Below are positions 8,099-15,909 of a stretch of DNA of 64,000 nucleotides, piece after piece (position 1 is the stretch's first letter; each line of letters opens with the position of its first letter). A program made the translations under genes and the position numbers. Below the pieces are notes generated by a model. It ran no database searches, was not told where the DNA came from, and saw only the letters and a program-made list of their open reading frames with translations. Origin of the DNA: Kibdelosporangium sp. MJ126-NF4 (GTDB taxonomy: Bacteria > Actinomycetota > Actinomycetes > Mycobacteriales > Pseudonocardiaceae); the NCBI RefSeq assembly GCF_000826545.1, contig NZ_CDME01000008.1, forward strand, positions 1,159,706 to 1,223,705. The letters run 5' to 3'.

Positions 8099-9408
8099 CA
8101 GCTACCGAACGCCTTGTTCATCTCACCCGCCGCCGCGTCCGTCGCGGCGTCGACCGACTGGCCGCCGGTGGCGACCTGCTGGATCGCGGTCGGGATGATG
8201 GCCTGGGCGTCGATCTTCGTCCACGCCGGGGTGGCCGGCACGAACTTGGCGCCGCCCTGCGTGGCCTTCACGAACGGCTCGACGAACTTGTCCGTGCTGG
8301 CGACCTGCTCCTGGACGTCCTTGAACGTCGGCAGGTTGCCCATCGCGGTGTACATCTTCTGCTGGTACTTCTTGCCGCCGAGCAGTTTGATGAACTCCAG
8401 CGACAGCGTGTATTTCTTGCTCGCGCCGAACACGCCGAGCAGGTTGCCACCGGCGAACGGCGGCGCGGTCGAGCCAGCCTCCTTGCCCGGCAACGGAACG
8501 ACGGCGAACTTGCCCTTCACCGCGCCCGCCTCGACGGCCTTGCGGTTGAAGTCGCCACCGATCGTCATGGCCGCCTTGCCACCGGCGAACTGGGCGACCG
8601 ACTGGCTGCCGTTGAGCTGCGCACACGCGGACGGCGGGCAGATGTCGTCCTTGAGCAGCTCGGCGTACTGCTTGAGCCCGTCACGGGCCTTCGGGTCGGT
8701 GATCGCCGACGTCCACTTGTCACCGTCCTGTTTGGCCAGCTCGCCACCGTTGGCCCAGATGTAGGGGAAAGCTGCGTAGACGTACTTGCCACCGACCGCG
8801 ATGCCGTACAGATCCGGCTTGGCCTGGCGGATCTTGCGGGCGGTCTCGGTCACCTCGGCGAGGGTCTTCGGCGGCTGCAGGCCGAGCTCGGTGAACACGT
8901 CGGTCCGGTAGTACAGCGCGCGAGTTCCGGTGTACCACGGGATTCCGAACGTCTTGCCCTTCACCTTCGCGGTGTCGAGCACCGACGGGATCAGGTCCTT
9001 GCTGTCCGGCCACGCGCCGATGTCCTTGGTCAGGTCGGCGAACCCGTTGGACGCGGCATAGCCCGCGAGGTCGGTGTTGCCGAACTCGGCGACGTCAGGG
9101 GAGGAGTTCTTGTCGTTGAAGGCACCGTTGAACCGGGTCGCGCGGCCGTCGGTCGGCAGGTACTCCACAGTGACCTTGACGCCCTGGTGCGCGGCCTCGA
9201 ACTCCTGCTTGGCCTCGTTGACCGCGGCTTCCTTGGGGCCGTTGCTGGCCTCCTGGAACATCCACACCTTCAGCTCACCGGTCATCTCGCCGACCGGCTG
9301 GCCCGCGTTCCCGGTCTGCTGCGGCTGGTTGTTGGCGGCCTGCGGTGGACCACATGCGACTACTAACGCCCCCACAGCGGCTGCAGCCAGCAAACCTTTG
9401 ATCTTCAT
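8098..9408 (-). CDS. Extracellular solute-binding lipoprotein of sugar ABC importer
   Basis: 436 residues, family 1 solute-binding protein. The signal peptide MKIKGLLAAAAVGALVVACG ends in a lipobox with Cys19 as lipidation site, so the protein is anchored outside the membrane. The mature region has typical motifs: LKVWMFQEASNGP, VTVEYLPTDG, DVAEFGNTDLAGYA and GGKAAMTIGGDFN. The start is supported by a good Shine-Dalgarno (GGAGG, 5 nt spacing). It heads the operon binding protein-permease-permease-GH20 and is preceded by a putative promoter and a 16-bp operator shared with the next operon. Likely ligand: chitobiose, chito-oligosaccharide or its aldonic acid (inference). Confidence 0.92.
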   Translation of the reverse strand: MKIKGLLAAAAVGALVVACGPPQAANNQPQQTGNAGQPVGEMTGELKVWMFQEASNGPKEAAVNEAKQEFEAAHQGVKVTVEYLPTDGRATRFNGAFNDKNSSPDVAEFGNTDLAGYAASNGFADLTKDIGAWPDSKDLIPSVLDTAKVKGKTFGIPWYTGTRALYYRTDVFTELGLQPPKTLAEVTETARKIRQAKPDLYGIAVGGKYVYAAFPYIWANGGELAKQDGDKWTSAITDPKARDGLKQYAELLKDDICPPSACAQLNGSQSVAQFAGGKAAMTIGGDFNRKAVEAGAVKGKFAVVPLPGKEAGSTAPPFAGGNLLGVFGASKKYTLSLEFIKLLGGKKYQQKMYTAMGNLPTFKDVQEQVASTDKFVEPFVKATQGGAKFVPATPAWTKIDAQAIIPTAIQQVATGGQSVDAATDAAAGEMNKAFGS

Positions 9409-9419
9409 TGTTCCTCCGG

Positions 9420-9435
9420 TTGCGTCTGTTGCAAC
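9420..9435 (-). promoter_or_regulatory. Operator of the importer operon (copy 1 of a shared 16-bp site)
   Basis: On the minus strand this reads GTTGCAACAGACGCAA, containing the inverted pair TTGC-N7-GCAA. A copy with 15 of 16 identical bases lies at 15763-15778 before the second operon. The site lies just upstream of the Shine-Dalgarno of the binding-protein gene, about 27 nt downstream of a putative -10, where a bound repressor would block transcription. The adjacent IclR protein (16875-17618) is the obvious candidate regulator. Confidence 0.7.
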
Positions 9436-9462
9436 ACGCGTTTCGCATAAAGCAATGCCGCG

Positions 9463-9491
9463 ATGCTAGAACGGACAATTGCCAGACACAA
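9463..9491 (-). promoter_or_regulatory. Putative sigma-70-type promoter of the importer operon
   Basis: On the minus strand: TTGTGT (9491-9486), 17-nt spacer, TAGCAT (9468-9463). The distance from the -10 to the downstream operator (27 nt) is almost the same as in the second operon (26 nt), which supports both assignments. Prediction by eye only. Confidence 0.4.
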
Positions 9492-9523
9492 GGGTCTAAA
9501 CCAATGCCCCCACCGCAGGTAGA

Positions 9524-9573
9524 CCATCGTGAGTGTTTAGGCGAGTTCTAACTCGCCTAAACACTCACGATGG
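9524..9573. terminator. Perfect 24-bp-stem hairpin between lactonase and importer operons
   Basis: A perfect inverted repeat with arms of 24 bp and a 2-nt loop (CT). The outer arm starts CCATCGTGAGTGTTT. It sits immediately after the lactonase stop (minus strand) and upstream of the importer promoter, so it probably ends the five-gene operon. The 18-nt outer arm sequence recurs in the hairpin at 28604-28652 with a different inner stem, so it belongs to a dispersed hairpin family. Confidence 0.75.
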
Positions 9574-9584
9574 CTGACCAGGGG

Positions 9585-10715
9585 TTACTTGAAGGAGACG
9601 ATGCCGACGTTGCCGACCTTCGCCGTGACCACCGAGGCACCGAGCTTTCCGGTGGCCGGATCGCGCGGCAGCCAGTTGATCGTGCCCGCGCGCTGGTTCG
9701 ACACGTACACCCTCGTCCCGGACGGGTCGAACGTGAAGTGCCTCGGCCACGAGCCGCCGGTCGGTGTGGTGCTGACGAACTCCAGCGTCTTGCCGCTCTC
9801 GCACACCGTGAACTGGGCCAGGCTCTCGTGCCCTCGGTTGGTGGCGTACACGAACCGCCCGTCCGGCGAGATCTGGATCTCGCCGGGGTAGTTCTCCGGC
9901 GGTGTCGCGCCACCGAGCGTACTGATCACCTGACCGGCCGTGAACTTCCCGGCCGCCGAATCCCAGGCCAGCACGGTCACTTCCGACCGCAGCTCACCGA
10001 GGACGTAGGCGTACCTGCCGTTCGGGTGGAACGTCAGGTGCCGGGGGCCGAGGCCAGTGGGCAGGGCGAGCTGCTGGTTGAGCTTCAGCTTGCCCGTGCT
10101 GCTGATGCCGTAGACGTACACCGAGTCCGTACCGAGGTCGACGGCGACGATCCACCGCCCGCTCGGATCGGTGACGACCTGGTGCGCGTGCGCGGCCCGG
10201 CTGCCCCCGGTGTGCGTGACGACATCCGTCACCGCGCCCACCCGGCCGTCGGCCTGCAGCGACAGCACCGAGACACTGCCGCTGGTGTAGTTGGCCGCGA
10301 GCAGGTAGTTGCCGTGGATGCTGGCGTGCGTCGGCGCGGCACCGTTGACGTTGGCCGAGTTGAGCACCTTCGGCCGTTGTGGGTCGGCGATGCTGAACGC
10401 GGTGATCTTGCCGGGATCCGACTCGATCGTCGTGTACAGCACCTTGCGGTCACGCGAGAACACGAACCACGATGGGTCCGCGATCCCGTTCACGGTGTTC
10501 GTGATGGTGAGCTTGCCGGTCGCCGAGTCGACGGTGCCGACCTGGAAACCGGGGCCGGGCGGGTTCCCCCAGCTCGTGTAGCTCCCGATGTACACAGTGG
10601 ACACGTATTTCCCCTGCGTCTGATCCGATTGGGCTGAAGCCGGTACTCCCGTAGCCAGCATTAAGCCACCGACTCCGGCGGCGCCGAGGAGTGTCCGCCT
10701 GTTGAAATCCGTCAC
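9585..10715 (-). CDS. Exported lactonase, 7-bladed propeller (Pgl/YbhE family)
   Basis: 376 residues from GTG 10715, preceded by a GGAGAGG ribosome site. The N-terminus NRRTLLGAAGVGGLMLATG followed by PASAQS is a twin-arginine-type signal peptide, so the enzyme probably acts outside the membrane. The body has the repeating beta-propeller pattern of the 6-phosphogluconolactonase/lactonase family: YIGSYTSW, ILxANYTSGSVSV-like blade, DLGTDSVYVY, LGPRHLTFHPNGRYAYVLGE, EIQISPDGRFVYATNRGH, PRHFTFDPSGTRVYVSNQ. An exported family member is unlikely to act on 6-phosphogluconolactone. In this locus a sugar-acid lactone, such as the C1 lactone of oxidised chito-oligosaccharides, is a better guess. It is the last gene of the operon starting at 15748. 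Confidence 0.88.
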   Translation of the reverse strand: MTDFNRRTLLGAAGVGGLMLATGVPASAQSDQTQGKYVSTVYIGSYTSWGNPPGPGFQVGTVDSATGKLTITNTVNGIADPSWFVFSRDRKVLYTTIESDPGKITAFSIADPQRPKVLNSANVNGAAPTHASIHGNYLLAANYTSGSVSVLSLQADGRVGAVTDVVTHTGGSRAAHAHQVVTDPSGRWIVAVDLGTDSVYVYGISSTGKLKLNQQLALPTGLGPRHLTFHPNGRYAYVLGELRSEVTVLAWDSAAGKFTAGQVISTLGGATPPENYPGEIQISPDGRFVYATNRGHESLAQFTVCESGKTLEFVSTTPTGGSWPRHFTFDPSGTRVYVSNQRAGTINWLPRDPATGKLGASVVTAKVGNVGIVSFK

Positions 10716-10741
10716 CTGTGCTGATCCTCTCCGTGCAGGGA

Positions 10742-12154
10742 TTAGATGAAGATCATCAAGACCGCGGCGACCGCGAAGCCGACCACGGACAAGATGGTTT
10801 CCAGCACTGTCCAGGTCTTCAGCGTGTCCTTCACGGAGATGCCGAAGTACCGGGACACGATCCAGAACCCGCCGTCGTTGACGTGCGAGGCGATGATCGA
10901 ACCGGCGCAGATGGCGGCGACGATGAGCGCCAGTTGTGGTTGCGTGTAGCCCGCGCCCGCGACGGCCGGGGCGATGATGCCCGCCGACGCCGCGATCGCT
11001 GCGGTGGCCGAACCCTGTGCGATCCGCAGACCGCACGAGATCAGGTACGCCGCCACGAGCACCGGCAAGCCGATACCCTTGAAGGAATCCTGCAGGGCAC
11101 CGCCGATCCCGCTGGCTTTCAGCACGGCGCCGTAGAACGCACCCGCACCGACGACGAGCAGGATCATGGCGACCGGCTTGAGCGAGGCGTTGGCGATCGT
11201 GGAGACCTCGCTGCGGGTCATCCCTCGGCGGTAGCCGAGAAGCCAGAAGGCCAGCAGCACGGAGATCGTCAGTGCGATGGCCGGAGTGCCGAAGAAACTG
11301 GCTACCCCGACAGCGAATGACTTCGCAGGGAGCAGGATGCTGCCGAACGTGCCGACGAGGATCAGCACGAGCGGAGTCGCGATGATCGCGATGACCGTGC
11401 TGAGCTTCGGCTCAGCCGGTGCGGTGGCGGTACCGGGCCCCTCCTGCTTGCGACCGGCCTTCGCCGCCTCCAGCATTTCCTCCGGCACCTCGATGTGGAT
11501 GCGGTTGCCGATCCGGTTGGCGAACCACAGCCCGACCCCCCATGCGGGGATCGCGCAGATCGTGCCGAACAGGATCACCCAGCCGAGACCGACGCCGAGC
11601 TGAGCGGCCGCGGCGGTGGGACCGGGGTGCGGTGGCAGGAACGCGTGCGTCACCGACAGACCGGCCAGCAGAGGCAGGCAGAACAGCAGGATCGACTTGC
11701 CGGACTGCTTGGTCACCACGTAGATCAGCGGCGCGAGTACGAAGATGCCGATGTCGAAGAACACCGGGATACCGAAGATCAGACCGGCGAGCCCCATCGC
11801 CAGCGGGGCCCGTTTCTCGCCAAACGCCTGCAGGAGTTTGCGGGTCAGCACATGTGCGGCACCGGACGCCTCCAGGATGGCACCGAGGAACGTGCCCATT
11901 CCGATGATGACCGCGATGTGACCGAGGATGCCGCCGAAGCCGTTCTCGATCAACGACCCCGAGTTGCTCTTCTGGATGGAGCCGACCAGAGTCTCCACCG
12001 GGATTCCGGCGGCCAGCGCGGTACCGACACCGACGATCAGCAACGCGATGAAAGGCTCGACCTTCCACCAGATGATCATCGCAAGCAGCAGTGCGATACC
12101 GATCGCGGCGAGCGTGAGCAGCCCGCCTGTCGAGTGTTGCAACCAGTCCACCAT
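10742..12154 (-). CDS. GntP-family gluconate-type permease
   Basis: 470 residues, about 12 to 14 membrane helices. GntP signatures: LTLAAIGIALLLAMIIWWKVEPF near the start, GIPVFFDIGIFVLAPL, THAFLPPHPGPTAAA, GLRIAQGSATAAIAASAGI and SHVNDGGFWIVSRYFG. The family imports gluconate and related aldonic or sugar acids by proton symport. The start has a GAGGAG ribosome site 6 nt upstream. It lies between KDPG aldolase and lactonase in the same operon, so an aldonic acid such as N-acetylglucosaminate or glucosaminate is a sensible substrate here (inference). Confidence 0.92.
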   Translation of the reverse strand: MVDWLQHSTGGLLTLAAIGIALLLAMIIWWKVEPFIALLIVGVGTALAAGIPVETLVGSIQKSNSGSLIENGFGGILGHIAVIIGMGTFLGAILEASGAAHVLTRKLLQAFGEKRAPLAMGLAGLIFGIPVFFDIGIFVLAPLIYVVTKQSGKSILLFCLPLLAGLSVTHAFLPPHPGPTAAAAQLGVGLGWVILFGTICAIPAWGVGLWFANRIGNRIHIEVPEEMLEAAKAGRKQEGPGTATAPAEPKLSTVIAIIATPLVLILVGTFGSILLPAKSFAVGVASFFGTPAIALTISVLLAFWLLGYRRGMTRSEVSTIANASLKPVAMILLVVGAGAFYGAVLKASGIGGALQDSFKGIGLPVLVAAYLISCGLRIAQGSATAAIAASAGIIAPAVAGAGYTQPQLALIVAAICAGSIIASHVNDGGFWIVSRYFGISVKDTLKTWTVLETILSVVGFAVAAVLMIFI

Positions 12155-12195
12155 GGACTGCTCCTCATATTCTCTTAGTGACGCGTTGCGGTTCT

Positions 12196-12828
12196 CTAGT
12201 GACGCCTTGCGGTCGCGACGGCGTCGACGAACTCGCTTGCCCGCTGCCGGATTTCAGCCAACCGTGACTCGGCGGCCAGTGCTGGGGAGACCACGCCGCT
12301 GCCCGCGGTGACCGCGAGCGCTCCGGCGTCAAGGAACTCCGCGGCGTTGGCGGCGGTCAGACCGCCAGTCGCCACCAGGGGAGTTCCCGGGTACGGGCCG
12401 TGCAGGTCCTTGAAGTACGCCGGACCCAGCCGCGCTGCCGGGAACACCTTGACCGCTGTGGCGCCCATGTCCACAGCGTCGGCCACCTCGGTCGGGGTCA
12501 TCGCCCCGAGCACGACCGGCACACCCTGCTTGGTCGCCTCGGCCACGACTTTCGGTCGCAGACCGGGCGTCAGCAGGAACCTCGCTCCCGCGTTGATCGC
12601 GTCGCGAGCGTTCTGCTCGCTCATCACCGTGCCCGCACCGAGGATCAGACCGTCCACAGTGGCGGCCTGCTCCATCAGCCGGGGCGCGTCCGGCGTGGTG
12701 AAGGAGAACTCCACGATCGGCAGACCCGCCTCGACCAGCGTCCGGCCGAGCCCGACCGGGTCGGCGATCTTCTCGGCCCTGATGATGCACAGCGAACGCC
12801 ACGCGGTCAGCTCGGCGATGAGATCCAT
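12196..12828 (-). CDS. eda: 2-keto-3-deoxy-6-phosphogluconate aldolase (KDPG/KHG aldolase)
   Basis: 210 residues, the normal length for a class I KDPG/KHG aldolase. Motifs include CIIRAEKIAD, the catalytic Glu in GLPIVEFSFTTPDA, GLILGAGTV, and the Schiff-base lysine Lys127 in TAVKVFPAARLGP. ATG 12828 begins 2 nt after the stop of the deacylase gene. It cleaves KDPG to pyruvate and glyceraldehyde-3-phosphate, the last step of Entner-Doudoroff-type routes. Together with the PfkB kinase (15910-16878) it would finish catabolism of 2-keto-3-deoxygluconate made by the locus. Confidence 0.92.
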   Translation of the reverse strand: MDLIAELTAWRSLCIIRAEKIADPVGLGRTLVEAGLPIVEFSFTTPDAPRLMEQAATVDGLILGAGTVMSEQNARDAINAGARFLLTPGLRPKVVAEATKQGVPVVLGAMTPTEVADAVDMGATAVKVFPAARLGPAYFKDLHGPYPGTPLVATGGLTAANAAEFLDAGALAVTAGSGVVSPALAAESRLAEIRQRASEFVDAVATARRH

Positions 12829-12830
12829 GG

Positions 12831-14423
12831 TTACCGAACTCCCGGGTTGCGCAGGGAATGGCCCGGGGTGGCACCCGTGTGGGTCCCGTCGTCGATCACC
12901 GGGACACCATTGACCAGCACGTAGGGAATACCGGTCGCGACCTGCCTCGGCTCGTCGAAAGTCGCGGTGTCCGCCACCGTGTCCGGGTCGAACAGCACGA
13001 GGTCGGCGGCGAAGCCCTCGCGGACCAGCCCCCGGTCGGCCAGGCGCAAACGATTGGCCGCACGGCCGGTCAGGTGCGCGACGCACTCCTCCAGGCCGAG
13101 CACGCCCAGCTCACGCACGTACCGGGCGAGGTAGCGCGGGAACGTGCCCCACGAACGCGGGTGTGGGCGTTCGCCGACGAGGATCCCGTCGCTGCCGCCG
13201 GTGTGCGCCGGGTGCTTCATGATCGCTCGGACGTTGTCCTCGTGGCCGACGTGCATCAGGCACGAGGTACCCATTCGTTCCTCGATCAACACGTCGAAGT
13301 ACAGATCCGCCGGTGCTCGCCCCGCGGTGCGGGCCGACTCGGCCACGCTGTGCCCGACCAGGTGCAGGTTCGAGTCCCTGCGCACGCCGTTGATCTCGAT
13401 CGACTCCCAGTCGACCGGAACGCCGTGGCAGCCGTCGGACCCGTTCTCCTCGAGGTCGGCACGGATCCGCTCGCGGGTGTCCTGATCGGACATCCGGGCG
13501 ATCGCCGCGTCCGGCCCGCCCTCGGTCGACCAGCTCGGCAGCAACGCCGACAGGTAGGTCGCGCCGGGCAGGTAGGGGTACGTGTCGAGCGTGATGTCGC
13601 TGCCGTCGGCGATCGCCTCGTCCAGCAGGGCGAGCAGCTCCACGCCACGGCCCTTGTTGACCGGGAAGTTCATCGTGGCGTGTGCCAGGTGCAGCGGGCA
13701 GCCCGACCGCCGGGAGACGTCGACCATCTCGGCGTACGCCTCCAGCGCACCGGCGCCGTAGCTGCGGTGGTGCGGGCTGTAGTAGCCGCCGAGCTTGCCG
13801 GTGACCTCGCACAACGCCACCAGTTCCGCGGTGTCGGCGTACATCCCGGGCGTGTAGGTCAGGCCGGAGGACAGGCCCATCGCGCCTTCGCGCAGGCCCT
13901 GCGCGACGACCTCCTTCATCCTGTCCATTTCGGACTCTGTCGGCGGCCGCGCGTCCCAGCCGACCACCATCATCCGGATCGTGCCCTGCGGCAGCAGGTA
14001 GGCCGCGTTCACCGCGATGCCCTGGTCGAGCCGGTCGAGGTACTCGCCGACACTTCGCCAGTTCCAGTCGAACCCGGCCGGGTCGTCGTTCCACCCGGCC
14101 AGTTGCGCACGAAGCCCGGCCAGCGTCTCGTCGTTGACCGGTGCGTACGACAGGCCGTCCTGGCCGTAGACCTCGCTGGTCACTCCCTGCGAGACCTTGG
14201 CGAGGTGGTCCGGCTCGGCCAGCACCTGCAGGTCGGAGTGGGAGTGCATGTCGATGAAGCCGGGCGCGAGGACCAGGCCGCTCGCGTCGACCACGCGGGT
14301 GGCGTCCAGCCGTCTGCCGGTCGCGATCTCGGCGATCCGCCCGGCCTGCAGGCCGACGTCCGCCTGGTAACGCGGCGCGCCGGTGCCGTCGACGACAGTG
14401 GCACCGCGGAACGCGATATCCAT
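12831..14423 (-). CDS. D-aminoacylase-family amidohydrolase, candidate N-acetyl-D-glucosaminate deacetylase
   Basis: 530 residues, N-acyl-D-amino-acid deacylase family. The amidohydrolase HxH metal motif (DMHSHSD), further metal/ligand histidines (YSPHHRSYG, LHLAHATM) and the C-terminal GSDGILVGERPHPRSWGTF block are all present. The GNCG loop that in classical D-aminoacylases carries the metal-binding Cys reads YGQDGLSYAP, with Asp in its place, suggesting a distinct subfamily. N-acetyl-D-glucosaminate is chemically an N-acyl-D-amino acid, so this enzyme is the natural candidate to deacetylate it to D-glucosaminate. It sits between the PLP enzyme and KDPG aldolase. The annotation as D-aminoacylase family is firm; the substrate is inferred. 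Confidence 0.85.
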   Translation of the reverse strand: MDIAFRGATVVDGTGAPRYQADVGLQAGRIAEIATGRRLDATRVVDASGLVLAPGFIDMHSHSDLQVLAEPDHLAKVSQGVTSEVYGQDGLSYAPVNDETLAGLRAQLAGWNDDPAGFDWNWRSVGEYLDRLDQGIAVNAAYLLPQGTIRMMVVGWDARPPTESEMDRMKEVVAQGLREGAMGLSSGLTYTPGMYADTAELVALCEVTGKLGGYYSPHHRSYGAGALEAYAEMVDVSRRSGCPLHLAHATMNFPVNKGRGVELLALLDEAIADGSDITLDTYPYLPGATYLSALLPSWSTEGGPDAAIARMSDQDTRERIRADLEENGSDGCHGVPVDWESIEINGVRRDSNLHLVGHSVAESARTAGRAPADLYFDVLIEERMGTSCLMHVGHEDNVRAIMKHPAHTGGSDGILVGERPHPRSWGTFPRYLARYVRELGVLGLEECVAHLTGRAANRLRLADRGLVREGFAADLVLFDPDTVADTATFDEPRQVATGIPYVLVNGVPVIDDGTHTGATPGHSLRNPGVR

Positions 14424-14452
14424 TTCGGACTCCCTTGTCAGAAACAGTTCTG

Positions 14453-15748
14453 TCAGAAATAGGTCCGGATGAAGTCGACCACTGTCTCACCGTCCGCACT
14501 GACAACGGGAAGCAGCTGCCACTTGTCGAACACCGTGCACGGGTGGGACAGGCCGAGGCCGATCCAGTCGCCGACCCGCACGTCGGCACCGTTGGGCTCT
14601 AGGTAGGCGTGCTGGTCGTTGAGCGAGGTGATCACCGCGCCGGTCAGCGGCAACGTCGTGTCGTCGCGGCGGATCAGTTGCGGCTCAGGCAGTCCCTCGT
14701 CGAAGGACGCGTCCCGCTTGCCGATGGTCAGCAGCGCGAGGTTCTCCTCCGGCTTGGACGTCACCTGCGCCCACGCGCGCAGCGCGCTGCGGAAGCTCGA
14801 GGTGCCGTCGATCCGGGAGTGCGCGCCCAACGGCGAGTTCTCGCGGTAGAAGCCGTCGTCGTGCGTGAGGTACGCGCCGCTGCGCAGCAACGGGAACACG
14901 TTCAGGCCTTCCGGCCACGGCTCGGTGAGCGCGTCGGCGACGTGGTCGAAGTACGCGCTGCCGCCGACCGTGACGATCACGCGCTCGGGATCCTCGAACT
15001 TGTCGGCCAGGTGGATGGTGACCGTGCGGATCTGGCTGAGGAAGTCGTCGATCGCCTTGAGGCCCGCCGAGTCCGCCGCGTGGGCGAGCGAGCCTTCCCA
15101 GCCCGCGGTGCCGACGAGCCTGAGCACCGGGCTGGCCACGATCGCGTCCGCGACCGCCTCGGCTGTCTCGGCCGTGCGCGCGCCGGTACGGCCGCCGGGT
15201 GCGCCGACCTCGACGAACATGTTGACCTGGCGTTGCGAGCCCCGCAGGCCCTCGGTCATCAGCTCGACCGCGCGGACCGAGTCGGCCCAGCAGTAGAACT
15301 CGAAGCCCGGGTTGTCGGCGAGTTCCCGCGCGAGCCAGCGCAGGGCGTTCGGGTCGACCAGCTGGTTGGCCAGCAGGATCCGGCTCACGCCGAACGCGCG
15401 GTACACGCGCAGCTGGCTGGCGTTCGCCGTGGTGATCGCCCAGCACCCGGCTCCGAGCTGGCGCTGGAACAGTTGCGGCGCCATCGTCGTCTTGCCGTGC
15501 GGCGACAGCGCGAGGCCACGCGATTCGCACCAACGGCGCATGGTCACCAGGTTGTGTTCGATGGCATCGTTGTCGAGCACAACCAGCGGACCGACGAAGC
15601 CGTCGGTGAACAACTTCGGGTGCGTGGCCAGTGCCTCGGCCACGGTCTTGCCGAACAGCGCGTCCGGCATGCCTTTGAAACGCCAGTCGATCCGTTCGTC
15701 GGCCAGTCGAGTCACCGCGTCGAGATCCATGCTCGCCGGTTCGACCAT
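14453..15748 (-). CDS. PLP enzyme of the D-serine dehydratase/D-threonine aldolase fold, candidate D-glucosaminate dehydratase
   Basis: 431 residues. I chose ATG 15748 because a strong GGAGG lies 8 nt upstream; the in-frame ATG at 15763 lies inside that Shine-Dalgarno/operator. The N-terminal alanine-racemase-like barrel holds the PLP lysine in SPHGKTTMAPQLF. The C-terminal beta domain has LGLSHPCTVFDKW, matching the His-x-Cys metal site of eukaryote-type D-serine dehydratases and D-threonine aldolases. Family members remove amino groups or cleave beta-hydroxy-D-amino acids. D-glucosaminate is a beta-hydroxy-D-amino acid, and its dehydration (EC 4.3.1.9 activity) yields 2-keto-3-deoxygluconate plus ammonia, exactly what the neighbouring kinase and aldolase need. 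First gene of a five-gene operon. Confidence 0.82.
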   Translation of the reverse strand: MVEPASMDLDAVTRLADERIDWRFKGMPDALFGKTVAEALATHPKLFTDGFVGPLVVLDNDAIEHNLVTMRRWCESRGLALSPHGKTTMAPQLFQRQLGAGCWAITTANASQLRVYRAFGVSRILLANQLVDPNALRWLARELADNPGFEFYCWADSVRAVELMTEGLRGSQRQVNMFVEVGAPGGRTGARTAETAEAVADAIVASPVLRLVGTAGWEGSLAHAADSAGLKAIDDFLSQIRTVTIHLADKFEDPERVIVTVGGSAYFDHVADALTEPWPEGLNVFPLLRSGAYLTHDDGFYRENSPLGAHSRIDGTSSFRSALRAWAQVTSKPEENLALLTIGKRDASFDEGLPEPQLIRRDDTTLPLTGAVITSLNDQHAYLEPNGADVRVGDWIGLGLSHPCTVFDKWQLLPVVSADGETVVDFIRTYF

Positions 15749-15762
15749 CTGGGTATCCTCCA

Positions 15763-15778
15763 TTGCGTCTCTTGCAAC
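15763..15778 (-). promoter_or_regulatory. Operator of the catabolic operon (copy 2 of the shared 16-bp site)
   Basis: On the minus strand GTTGCAAGAGACGCAA, one base different from copy 1 at 9420-9435. It directly precedes the GGAGG ribosome site of the PLP enzyme gene. Its position between the divergent operons lets a single IclR dimer or tetramer control the minus-strand operon and possibly also the kinase-IclR-RidA operon. Confidence 0.7.
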
Positions 15779-15804
15779 GGCTATTGCGCGATGTGCTGCG
15801 GTGG

Positions 15805-15834
15805 TGTGTAGCATCCCCATCGCCGCCAGGTCAA
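15805..15834 (-). promoter_or_regulatory. Putative promoter of the five-gene catabolic operon
   Basis: On the minus strand: TTGACC (15834-15829), 18-nt spacer, TACACA (15810-15805). The operator begins 26 nt downstream of the -10, close to the 27 nt seen for the importer operon. Prediction by eye. Confidence 0.4.
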
Positions 15835-15909
15835 CGTTCGCAACTGCCCGCCAACGAGCCCCCCGCGCTGGGTGATCGCTTCGGCACGGGGAAAGGATGG
15901 GAAGCTTCA

